Made by a program: the position numbers and the translations under genes
Assembly (NCBI GenBank): GCA_964423705.1
Contig: CAYRGA010000044.1
Coordinates: 1 to 14,075 of the forward strand
Length of the DNA stretch: 14,075 bases
Source of the DNA: CAKSIN01 sp964423705
Lineage (GTDB): Bacteria > Bacillota > Clostridia > UMGS1810
Direction: 5' to 3'
The notes under the pieces: generated by a model
Database searches by the model: none
Told to the model about the DNA's origin: nothing
Seen by the model: the letters and a program-made list of their open reading frames with translations, nothing else
In this document: piece by piece, positions 1-6,354 of the stretch
How the letters are laid out: each line of letters opens with the position of its first letter
Numbering within the stretch: position 1 is the stretch's first letter

Positions 1-35
1 GTATACAACGAATAAAAAAGTATTTTGTGAAAAAG

Positions 36-51
36 CACAAAATGAATTTTA
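36..51. repeat. 16-bp direct repeat, copy 1
   Basis: CACAAAATGAATTTTA occurs here and again, identically, at 142-157, where it contains the start codon and first codons of the secreted-protein gene. The copy here lies upstream of the promoter and leads into no long open frame. It may be a remnant of a local duplication or of the start of a lost upstream copy. In A+T-rich DNA chance is possible, but 16 identical bases within 110 bp is notable. Confidence 0.6.
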
Positions 52-77
52 AATATCAAAAAACAATTCAAAAAGGG

Positions 78-106
78 TTGACAAAACGTTTTTCGTGTGC
101 TATATT
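78..106 (+). promoter_or_regulatory. Sigma-A promoter with extended -10
   Basis: A perfect -35 box TTGACA at 78-83 is followed after exactly 17 bp by TATATT at 101-106. The -10 box is preceded by TGC, giving an extended -10 (TGnTATATT). The expected transcription start is about 113, so the leader of the secreted-protein gene would be about 35 nt. The near-consensus match suggests strong vegetative expression. Confidence 0.85.
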
Positions 107-141
107 ATCCATAGATGATAAATAAACCATATAGGGGGAAA

Positions 142-157
142 CACAAAATGAATTTTA
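142..157. repeat. 16-bp direct repeat, copy 2
   Basis: Second copy of CACAAAATGAATTTTA, spanning the start codon (148-150) of the secreted-protein gene; the first copy is at 36-51. Confidence 0.6.
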
Positions 158-1518
158 GCAAAAGATCTATCGCACTTTTAAGTGCAGTAGCAGTTTTCTC
201 ATCAATTACTGCTTCAGCTTCCTGGGAATTTGCCGGATATGACACTACAAATCCACCGGAATACGGAAAGATTTATAATGAAGTTATAGACGGAAAATAC
301 ACCAGTAAAACAAAAATCGACACTTTGGCGGAAAAAGATGTAAGCTGGAAATTTGAAGGCTATGAGCTGAATTATCCTCATGCCGGATATGAGAGATTGT
401 ACCTTGAAGGTAATGCTCAGAAGAATATCACCAGAACTACAAATCTGTTCCCGCAGTGGCAGACAAGATTTAAGGATTTCATGTGGGATATTTCCAAGGA
501 CGAAAACGGCGGTCATCTGATTTATCAGCGTCAGCAGACGTTAATAAACAACAAGACCTGGACATGGGATTTCGGCAGAAATGCGGATGAGGATGCTGTA
601 GTATTTGTACCTACCACACGTTATGCTGACGTTACAGAGGAATTTAAAAATTACGGTATTGCAAACCTCGACTTGAACGGAAATTACATATTTGATAAAG
701 CCGGCAATGCTCATAATTTTGAAAAAACAGCAGTGTACAATCAATTCGGTATGCCGGATGCTTTCCCGGTTAAGCTTGATGAATTCGGTAACCCGACAAA
801 GGAAATCGAAGAAGACTCTTTCCTCCACAGCTATAACTTGAGTTTGTTGGATGAAAACGGACACTTTGTTTATTCCGATGCCGATATCGCATGGAAGCTT
901 ACTTATGATTTGAATATGCCGCTCATGCAGAGCTTGTATCTCACAGGTCCGGCTTATCACAATGAAGGTACAGTAAAGGATTTGGCTTCGATATATGTAC
1001 AGCACCCCGAATGGAACTGGAACAATGCTGACGGAAGCAGAATTCAGGTTCTGCGCGCTGCACTTCCGGAAATAAGCTGGACAAATGCTGTTTATGAAAA
1101 TGCTGAGCCGTATCTTTATTATCAGTATCTTATTGTTAACGGCGTTGTTATGGATGGTCATAACGATACTCCGAAAATCTGGCGTTATACAGGTGGAAAG
1201 GCTACTCCATATGTAGAATGGAGATATGCATTCCCTGAAGAGGAATATCCGTTTAATGTGGTTGAGCAGAAATACATTCGCAGCAATGACGGTAAAATGA
1301 TTCCCGGCTTGGATGCAAACGATGAATATTGCTTCAGAATACCGACTGGTAAAAACGGAAATGAATTTATTAAGGTTACAGATACCGAAATACAGTTCTA
1401 CATCCGTGATGAAAAGGGTGACCACCTTGTCGGGACAAAAACCATAAACCGCGTTGATGCCGATTTCGGCGGCGGATATGCAGGCTATGTGAGCGCAAGC
1501 AATTATGTAACCGATTAA
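148..1518 (+). CDS. Secreted protein of unknown function with Trp-centred repeats
   Basis: I do not recognise this 456-residue protein. The start at 148 is preferred over an in-frame ATG at 115: 148 has an AGGGGGA Shine-Dalgarno 8 bp upstream, whereas 115 falls almost on the predicted transcription start. Residues 1-24 form a signal peptide (KR, hydrophobic stretch, cleavage likely after ASA at 22-24). There is no second membrane segment, LPXTG motif or lipobox, so it is probably released. The mature protein is rich in Trp, Tyr, Asn and Asp and has one Cys (395). Five short segments share a pattern, hydrophobic-small-Trp, then Pro and an aromatic ending near Tyr-x-x-Gly, around W26, W67, W249, W311 and W358; this suggests a degenerate repeated beta fold. 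Strong promoter and own terminator indicate a single-gene transcript. A role at the cell surface is inference only. Confidence 0.85.
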   Translation: MNFSKRSIALLSAVAVFSSITASASWEFAGYDTTNPPEYGKIYNEVIDGKYTSKTKIDTLAEKDVSWKFEGYELNYPHAGYERLYLEGNAQKNITRTTNLFPQWQTRFKDFMWDISKDENGGHLIYQRQQTLINNKTWTWDFGRNADEDAVVFVPTTRYADVTEEFKNYGIANLDLNGNYIFDKAGNAHNFEKTAVYNQFGMPDAFPVKLDEFGNPTKEIEEDSFLHSYNLSLLDENGHFVYSDADIAWKLTYDLNMPLMQSLYLTGPAYHNEGTVKDLASIYVQHPEWNWNNADGSRIQVLRAALPEISWTNAVYENAEPYLYYQYLIVNGVVMDGHNDTPKIWRYTGGKATPYVEWRYAFPEEEYPFNVVEQKYIRSNDGKMIPGLDANDEYCFRIPTGKNGNEFIKVTDTEIQFYIRDEKGDHLVGTKTINRVDADFGGGYAGYVSASNYVTD

Positions 1519-1525
1519 TAGCTAA

Positions 1526-1555
1526 GGAGCGGCTTGAAGGCCGCTCCCTTTTTTA
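1526..1555 (+). terminator. Rho-independent terminator of the secreted-protein gene
   Basis: An 8-bp G+C-rich stem, GGAGCGGC (1526-1533) with GCCGCTCC (1540-1547), has a 6-nt loop and is followed by CTTTTTTATT. It begins 8 bp after the stop codon. Confidence 0.93.
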
Positions 1556-1580
1556 TTAATTGGAAATATAACTGAATTAA

Positions 1581-1673
1581 GGTGTTCCACGTCTCTCAAG
1601 GTGACGGGTTTCACTTGATTTTTCGGCGGACGTACGAGCTTTTGCCGGAAATGATGAATGACGTGGCTGAACC
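1581..1673 (+). ncRNA. Possible structured leader RNA (three-way junction)
   Basis: Read as RNA, this stretch closes with CCACGTC (1587-1593) pairing GACGTGG (1660-1666), extended outward by GGT (1581-1583) with ACC (1671-1673) across an internal loop. Inside are two hairpins: TCAA/GTGA (1596-1604, G1600 bulged) with TCAC/TTGA (1611-1618), loop CGGGTT; and CGGC (1624-1627) with GCCG (1644-1647). It sits between a terminator and the deacetylase start codon, so it could be a leader or an independent small RNA. I could not match it to a known riboswitch family. A weak TATAAC at 1567-1572 has no good -35 partner. Confidence 0.4.
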
Positions 1674-1710
1674 TCCTCATTGAACAAAATATATTTAAAG
1701 GAAAAATGTC

Positions 1711-2460
1711 ATGAAAAAACTTTTGTTATTCTTGTTGATTTTTTTGATTCCATCGGTAAATGCAAACGCCTTTAATGTTTTCGATAAGCGCGGAAAAACA
1801 GTGATAATCATGTATCATAAGCTCAGTGAAAATTCGCGCGAATGGAATGACTACTGTATATCGCCGGATGCATTTGAAAAGGATATAGTGTACCTGAAAA
1901 AGTGCGGATATGAATTTATGACGGCGTCACAGCTTGTAACTGAAAAAAACAAAAATCGCAAAATAGCCGTTATTACCTTTGATGACGGATACTACAGCGA
2001 CTATAAATATGCAGTACCGATTTTAAAAAAGTATTCGACAAATGCTACGTTTTTTATATACGGAAATGCTGTGGGTACAAACGGATATATGTCTAAAGAA
2101 AATATAAAGGAAATATCTGGATATGATTTTGTTGAAATAGGTAATCATTCGTATGAATTGCATGGAAATACGCCGGCTCAGCTGTCCATGTTGTACGGCA
2201 ACCGAAAAAAAACAGCTGAAATCGTCGATGATTATGAAAAGAATTCGGATTTTTTAAAAAGCATAACAGGCAGAGAAGTTAAGTCACTTTCTTATCCGAA
2301 TGGCTTGTATACGCTTGAGATAGATAAGGCATTAAGGGCAAAAGGTGTAAAAATCACTTTTTCAACAGAGCCGTTTTCGTATGTCAGTGTAAATACAACT
2401 GTTCCGGTGGGAAGAAAAACGAGAAGTACCTCAACACAAATTGAGAATTTGATAAGGTAA
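1711..2460 (+). CDS. Secreted polysaccharide deacetylase (NodB domain)
   Basis: Predicted metal-dependent deacetylase of carbohydrate esterase family 4 type, acting outside the membrane on an N- or O-acetylated glycan. Residues 1-20 are a signal sequence ending NANA. The NodB domain follows: a VIIMYHKL strand at 31-38, motif 1 TFDDG at 89-93 (D91 and D92, base and metal ligand), motif 2 GNHSYELH at 144-151 (H146 and H151, metal ligands; one residue longer than the textbook HSxxH, as in many clostridial relatives), and motif 3 SYPNG at 194-198 in place of RxPxG. At 249 residues it is a minimal single-domain enzyme without wall-binding repeats. An AAAGGA site lies 8 bp before the ATG. The glycan (peptidoglycan, wall polymer or exopolysaccharide) cannot be decided. 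It is convergent with spoVT. Confidence 0.88.
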   Translation: MKKLLLFLLIFLIPSVNANAFNVFDKRGKTVIIMYHKLSENSREWNDYCISPDAFEKDIVYLKKCGYEFMTASQLVTEKNKNRKIAVITFDDGYYSDYKYAVPILKKYSTNATFFIYGNAVGTNGYMSKENIKEISGYDFVEIGNHSYELHGNTPAQLSMLYGNRKKTAEIVDDYEKNSDFLKSITGREVKSLSYPNGLYTLEIDKALRAKGVKITFSTEPFSYVSVNTTVPVGRKTRSTSTQIENLIR

Positions 2461-2503
2461 ACATAAATTTTGAGTAATTCTTTTTTAGGGAGATTTAAAA
2501 ATT

Positions 2504-2543
2504 AAGATGTCACACGGATTTTTTTTGCACTGTGTGACATCTT
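2504..2543 (-). terminator. Hairpin between convergent deacetylase and spoVT genes
   Basis: A perfect 12-bp stem, AAGATGTCACAC (2504-2515) with GTGTGACATCTT (2532-2543), lies 9 bp past the spoVT stop. In minus-strand reading it is followed by TTAATTTTTAAA, a usable T tract, so it most likely ends spoVT. In plus-strand reading no T tract follows; the run of eight T lies unusually inside the 16-nt loop. Confidence 0.75.
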
Positions 2544-2551
2544 GAGTAAGT

Positions 2552-3091
2552 TCATATCTCCATTTGCTTTGCCAGAAATAAGGAAGCTGCACTAGCAAGC
2601 TTTATTTCCACATCGGTTATTTTTTCTTTTTCATTACCCTTCATAACTACGACATTTCCCAAAACATCACCTTCGGATATGATGGGCGATATAACTCCGG
2701 CAGAATATTTTTCGTTGTAGTCCGTTACAGGGAGCTTTTTGCCTCCGGTGCATACAAATGATGTCTTTTCCTCCATAACCTTTTCAATTTCGCTGCTAAG
2801 TGGCTTCTCGATTAAATCCTTTTTCGATGCACCGGCTATGGCAATTATGGAATCCTTGTCTGTGATACATATGGGGAATCCGGAGGTTTTGTATAACGTT
2901 TCGGCATATTGCGAAGCAAAATCACCAAGCTCGCCTATCGGAGAATATTTTTTGAATATAACTCCTCCTTCACGGTCTGTATATATTTCCAATGGGTCGC
3001 CCTCTCGTATGCGCATTGTTCTGCGGATTTCTTTCGGTATTACGACTCGTCCAAGGTCATCGATTCGACGTACAATTCCTGTTGCTTTCAT
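2552..3091 (-). CDS. spoVT: Stage V sporulation protein T
   Basis: A forespore transcription regulator in endospore formers; in Bacillus subtilis it tunes sigma-G-dependent genes and spore coat and germination properties. The 179-residue length matches the family (about 178). Residues 5-50 are the AbrB-type swapped-hairpin DNA-binding domain, with GIVRRIDDLGRVVIPKEIRR at 5-24 as the diagnostic core. Residues about 55-179 form the GAF-like C-terminal domain typical of SpoVT, which distinguishes it from AbrB and Abh, which lack it. The start has an AAAGGAG site about 10 bp upstream. The gene stands alone, divergent from the ACT/metallo-beta-lactamase fusion gene. I could not identify a convincing sigma-G promoter by eye. 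Confidence 0.93.
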   Translation of the reverse strand: MKATGIVRRIDDLGRVVIPKEIRRTMRIREGDPLEIYTDREGGVIFKKYSPIGELGDFASQYAETLYKTSGFPICITDKDSIIAIAGASKKDLIEKPLSSEIEKVMEEKTSFVCTGGKKLPVTDYNEKYSAGVISPIISEGDVLGNVVVMKGNEKEKITDVEIKLASAASLFLAKQMEI

Positions 3092-3440
3092 ATTTATAAA
3101 ACTCCTTTTGTTTCTTTGTTTTTACAAAGTTATTGTTTGCAATATAAGGTGTTTTATGTAAATTAGTTTTTGGTAAAAATTGAATTTTTGAAGCCTGTGT
3201 ACTGTGTGCGAATCCATAATATCCATTTGCGTAAACGATCAACTTTTAAAAGTCAATATTCGCTTTCTATAATTTCGTGTATTTACACAAAATCATATGT
3301 TTCGGTTGAGGTGCAAAACAGAAAAATGCAAAAATCCATTTTGAATTATTGCTTTTTTAATGCTTTTGTGGTAATATTTCTATTAAAATATACAGATTTT
3401 ATCTGCTTTTTAAATTTGATTTTGCCTGAGGGGTGACACT
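3092..3440. other. Divergent intergenic region, no gene seen
   Basis: This 349-bp A+T-rich region separates spoVT (leftward) from the ACT/metallo-beta-lactamase gene (rightward). It holds the spoVT ribosome site; a 6-bp hairpin in the spoVT leader, CTTTGT (3114-3119) with ACAAAG (3124-3129); a perfect 12-bp palindrome ACTTTTAAAAGT at 3242-3253; and the rightward promoter at 3366-3394. Short open frames here lack ribosome sites and resemble no protein. Confidence 0.7.
3366..3394 (+). promoter_or_regulatory. Candidate sigma-A promoter of the ACT/metallo-beta-lactamase gene
   Basis: TTGTGG at 3366-3371 and TATACA at 3389-3394 are separated by 17 bp. The match is moderate. It would give a leader of about 40 nt ending in the AGGGGTG ribosome site at 3429-3435. 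Confidence 0.5.
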
Positions 3441-4877
3441 ATGAAAAAGACATACGTAACGTCTATGCCGAATCACATCGGTGCATTTTTAAAAGCAAGT
3501 AATTGTTTTTCGGCTTTGGGAATAAACATCACGCGTGTAAGCTACAATAAAGCCGTTGATTCGCACACTTTGTTTATTGATGCCGAGGGAACGAAGGAGC
3601 AGCTGGAAAAAGCCGATATGGAGCTTGAAAAAATAGGATATTTACAAAATGATACCGACAAAAAGAGTATAGTTTTAATAGAATTTCGCCTTAAAGATAT
3701 TCCGGGCAGTGTGACGGATGTATTGGAGCTCATAAATGAGTTTAATTTTAACATTTCGTATATAAGCTCACAGGAAAACGGTACTGAATATCAATTTTTT
3801 AAAATGGGCTTGTACGTTGATGATTCCAATAAAATTTCGGATTTTATAAATGAAGCCGAGAAAATATGCAAGGTAAGAGTTATAGATTACAACAGCTCCG
3901 AAAAAGTGTATGATAACAGTATTTTTTATAATTCGTATGTCAGCGGAATTTCACGGATGATGGGATTGTCGGAGGAATACAGGCAGGAGCTTTTGGTACA
4001 TACAAATCTTGCCATGCAGACACTTGACAGCACAGGATTATCTCCGTACCGTACCTTTGACAGCATAAGTAAATTTGCGGAATTACTTTCGGCATCAAAG
4101 GGCGAAAGCTTTTCTCCGAGGATAAGTAAGCATACAATTACCCAAAATACGGAAATAACTCTCATTGAGCCGCCATGCGGAAGCAATACAATAATTATAA
4201 ACAGTAATGATAAGCTTCTTTTTATTGACAGCGGATATGCATGCTACAGTGATGAGATGAAGCGTGTCTTGAAAAAAATAATTCCCGATTTTGAAGATAT
4301 AAAAAAGACGGTACTTGTGACCCATGCCGATGTTGACCATTGCGGACTTTTGCCGATGTTTGATGAAATTATTTCAGGTTACAAAACGGCAGAATGTTTG
4401 AAAAATGAAACGGAAGGCAGGGATGGCTTCCGCGAAAAAAATGCTTTGCATAAGCCATACATAAATATTTGCAAAATTCTCACATCGTACCGCCCTGCAG
4501 AGCCCGGTAAGCTTGTACCGATGTGGGAGAATGTCGAAAACCTCACTCAGCCGCTTACTCAGATAGGCTTTTTCGACTTTGAAGAGCTTCATTTTGAAGT
4601 GTATGAGGGTAAGGGTGGGCACCTTCCGGGTGAAATAGTTTTAATTGATTATAAAAATCATATTGCTTTTACGGGGGATATCTATATAAATGTTCACGGG
4701 CTTACTCCCGAGCAGGCGGAATACAATCAGTACGCACCGATTTTGATGACTTCGGTTGATACAGACCCAAAGCTTTGCGCTGAAGAAAGAAACGCCGTTC
4801 TGCAAAGACTCGGTGTCGGAAAGTGGCAGATTTTTGGCTCACACGGATTTAAAAAGGATTATTCGGTTAGCTTGTAA
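3441..4877 (+). CDS. Tandem ACT-like domains fused to a metallo-beta-lactamase-fold domain
   Basis: A 478-residue cytosolic protein with no signal peptide. Residues about 3-70 and 75-150 are two ACT-like regulatory domains (MPNHIGAFLKAS at 9-20; LKDIPGSVTDVLELINE at 84-100), a fold that usually binds amino acids. From about 240 to the end is a metallo-beta-lactamase fold: LLFIDSGY at 259-266, THADVDHCG at 294-302, GGHLPGE at 392-398, FTGDIY at 410-415 and GSHG at 466-469. The first metal motif is HxDxDH, not the common HxHxDH; flavodiiron proteins carry a comparable acidic replacement (HxExDH). Residues 160-235 link the parts and look helical. A plausible reading is an amino-acid-controlled hydrolase or oxygen- or redox-related metalloenzyme, but the substrate is unknown. 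It is monocistronic: own promoter and a terminator after the stop. Confidence 0.85.
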   Translation: MKKTYVTSMPNHIGAFLKASNCFSALGINITRVSYNKAVDSHTLFIDAEGTKEQLEKADMELEKIGYLQNDTDKKSIVLIEFRLKDIPGSVTDVLELINEFNFNISYISSQENGTEYQFFKMGLYVDDSNKISDFINEAEKICKVRVIDYNSSEKVYDNSIFYNSYVSGISRMMGLSEEYRQELLVHTNLAMQTLDSTGLSPYRTFDSISKFAELLSASKGESFSPRISKHTITQNTEITLIEPPCGSNTIIINSNDKLLFIDSGYACYSDEMKRVLKKIIPDFEDIKKTVLVTHADVDHCGLLPMFDEIISGYKTAECLKNETEGRDGFREKNALHKPYINICKILTSYRPAEPGKLVPMWENVENLTQPLTQIGFFDFEELHFEVYEGKGGHLPGEIVLIDYKNHIAFTGDIYINVHGLTPEQAEYNQYAPILMTSVDTDPKLCAEERNAVLQRLGVGKWQIFGSHGFKKDYSVSL

Positions 4878-4910
4878 AAGGTTTAAAATTCCGAGTGTTA
4901 AACGTACTTA

Positions 4911-4944
4911 AAGAGAGAAGCGCTTTGTTTCTCTCTTGTTTTAT
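4911..4944 (+). terminator. Rho-independent terminator after the ACT/metallo-beta-lactamase gene
   Basis: A 9-bp stem, AAGAGAGAA (4911-4919) with TTCTCTCTT (4929-4937), loop of 9 nt, followed by GTTTTAT. The stem is A+T-rich, so it may be a moderate terminator. Confidence 0.75.
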
Positions 4945-4984
4945 GCCAAAATTTAAAAATATTATAACAATATGCCTGTAAATC

Positions 4985-5013
4985 TTGACTTTTCCGCAAG
5001 TTTTATGTAAAAT
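4985..5013 (+). promoter_or_regulatory. Sigma-A promoter of hisS-aspS
   Basis: TTGACT at 4985-4990 and TAAAAT at 5008-5013 with a 17-bp spacer. The leader would be about 50 nt, too short for a T-box, and no T-box sequence (AGGGTGGNACCGCG type) is present, so histidine-tRNA control by that route is not supported here. Confidence 0.8.
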
Positions 5014-5068
5014 AAATAAGATAATGATTTGAAATGATTTTAAATCGTTTGACGAGGAGGATGATTAT

Positions 5069-6325
5069 ATGCTTACAAAAGCACCGAAGGGTACTGCGGA
5101 TATATTGCCGGAAAATTCCGGTAAATGGCAGTATGTGGAAAGTGAAATCAGAGATTTGTGCAGATGCTTCGGTATAAAGGAAATACGCACTCCTGTCTTC
5201 GAGCATACGGAATTGTTTTCGAGAGGTGTCGGAGATACCACTGATGTTGTGGAAAAGGAAATGTATACTTTTAATGATAAGGGCGGACGCAGCATAACTC
5301 TGCGCCCCGAGGGTACGGCAGGCGCGGCAAGGAGCTTTATTGAGCATGGTTTTTTTAATAATCCGCAGCCTACAAAGTTTTTTTATAACATAACCTGCTA
5401 TAGATATGAGAAGCCTCAGGCAGGCAGAATGAGGGAATTTCATCAGTTCGGAACGGAATATTTCGGCTCAGCTGAGCCTTCTGCCGATGTAGAGGTAATC
5501 GAGCTTGCATACATGCTTTTGTCAAGGCTCGGATTAAAGGACTTGGAGCTTCATATAAACAGTATCGGCTGCCCGAAGTGCCGCAAGGCTTATAATGATA
5601 AGCTCAAGGACTATTTAAAGGATAATTACGACAGCCTGTGCGATACCTGCAAGAGCCGCTATGAACGCAATCCCATGCGTATCATTGACTGTAAGTCGGC
5701 GGTCTGCAAGGATATAATAAAGGATGCACCGCGTCTTATAGATTACTTGTGCGAGGAGTGCAGCGAGCATTTTGAAAATGTGAAATGCATCCTTGACAGC
5801 GTAGGTATTAATTATGATATTGACCCGGATATAGTCCGCGGATTGGATTATTATACGAAAACTGTGTTTGAGATAACGGCAGATATCGCAAGTGCCAATA
5901 CCACTATCTGCGGCGGAGGACGTTATGACGGTCTTATTGAACAGCTTGGCGGTCCCGATACCCCTGCCTGTGGCTTTGCGATAGGGATGGAAAGATTGTT
6001 TCTGGCACTTGAGGCACAAAATATCGAAATCGACTGCGATGACAAGCTTGATGTTTTCGTCGGAAATATCGGCAGTGACAGTCATATTGAGGCACAGAAG
6101 CTTGTGTATCATTTAAGACAGAGCGGTATAAGCGCCGATTATGATAAGCTTGGCAGAAGCGTAAAAGCGCAGATGAAGTATGCCAATAAAATAGGATGTA
6201 AATATACCATGATTATCGGCAGTGATGAAACAGCCGCTAAAAAGGCAAGACTTAAAAACATGGCGCTGGGTGAGGAAACAGAGGTTGAGCTTGAAGCATC
6301 GGCAATCGCTGAGGCAATCAGATAA
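5069..6325 (+). CDS. hisS: Histidyl-tRNA synthetase
   Basis: Charges tRNA-His with histidine in the cytosol; class II synthetase, 418 residues, normal for bacteria. Motif 2 covers TLRPEGTAGAARSFIEH at 77-93 and CYRYEKPQAGRMREFHQFGTE at 110-130. The histidine-specific motif VRGLDYYTKTVFEI at 256-269 includes the catalytic Arg R257. GGGRYDGL (282-289) and the motif 3 sequence GFAIGMERL (302-310) complete the site. The insertion domain has a Cys cluster (C168, C171, C191, C194, C208, C213) in the GCPxC...CxxC arrangement common in Firmicute HisRS. Residues about 325-418 are the anticodon-binding domain, which separates it from the paralogue HisZ. AGGAGG lies 8 bp before the ATG. It is first in an operon with aspS. 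Confidence 0.97.
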   Translation: MLTKAPKGTADILPENSGKWQYVESEIRDLCRCFGIKEIRTPVFEHTELFSRGVGDTTDVVEKEMYTFNDKGGRSITLRPEGTAGAARSFIEHGFFNNPQPTKFFYNITCYRYEKPQAGRMREFHQFGTEYFGSAEPSADVEVIELAYMLLSRLGLKDLELHINSIGCPKCRKAYNDKLKDYLKDNYDSLCDTCKSRYERNPMRIIDCKSAVCKDIIKDAPRLIDYLCEECSEHFENVKCILDSVGINYDIDPDIVRGLDYYTKTVFEITADIASANTTICGGGRYDGLIEQLGGPDTPACGFAIGMERLFLALEAQNIEIDCDDKLDVFVGNIGSDSHIEAQKLVYHLRQSGISADYDKLGRSVKAQMKYANKIGCKYTMIIGSDETAAKKARLKNMALGEETEVELEASAIAEAIR

Positions 6326-6354
6326 ATTAATAATTATTTCAAGGAGGAATTCTC

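Noticed and set aside
115..147. Upstream in-frame ATG extending the secreted protein by 11 residues
   Set aside because: It would sit about 2 nt from the predicted transcription start, with no ribosome site, and would put a non-signal stretch before a good signal peptide; the AGGGGGA site fits the ATG at 148.
541..1425. 294-residue open frame antisense to the secreted-protein gene
   Set aside because: The sense frame has a promoter, ribosome site, signal peptide and terminator. The antisense product has no recognisable domain and is explained by codon bias of the sense strand.
3092..3240. Sigma-G promoter for spoVT
   Set aside because: Expected from family knowledge, but no pair of boxes with good match and spacing could be picked by eye; CATAAAA-like and CAATAAC-like strings lack a matching -35.
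3242..3253. Palindrome ACTTTTAAAAGT as a regulator site
   Set aside because: Perfect but short and A+T-rich in an A+T-rich region; not close to a called promoter element, so chance is likely.
3170..3436. 88-residue open frame (TTG start) in the divergent intergenic region
   Set aside because: No ribosome site, composition of untranslated A+T-rich DNA, and it runs through the promoter of the next gene.
5014..5068. T-box leader before hisS
   Set aside because: Only about 50 nt lie between promoter and start codon, and no T-box sequence or antiterminator is present.
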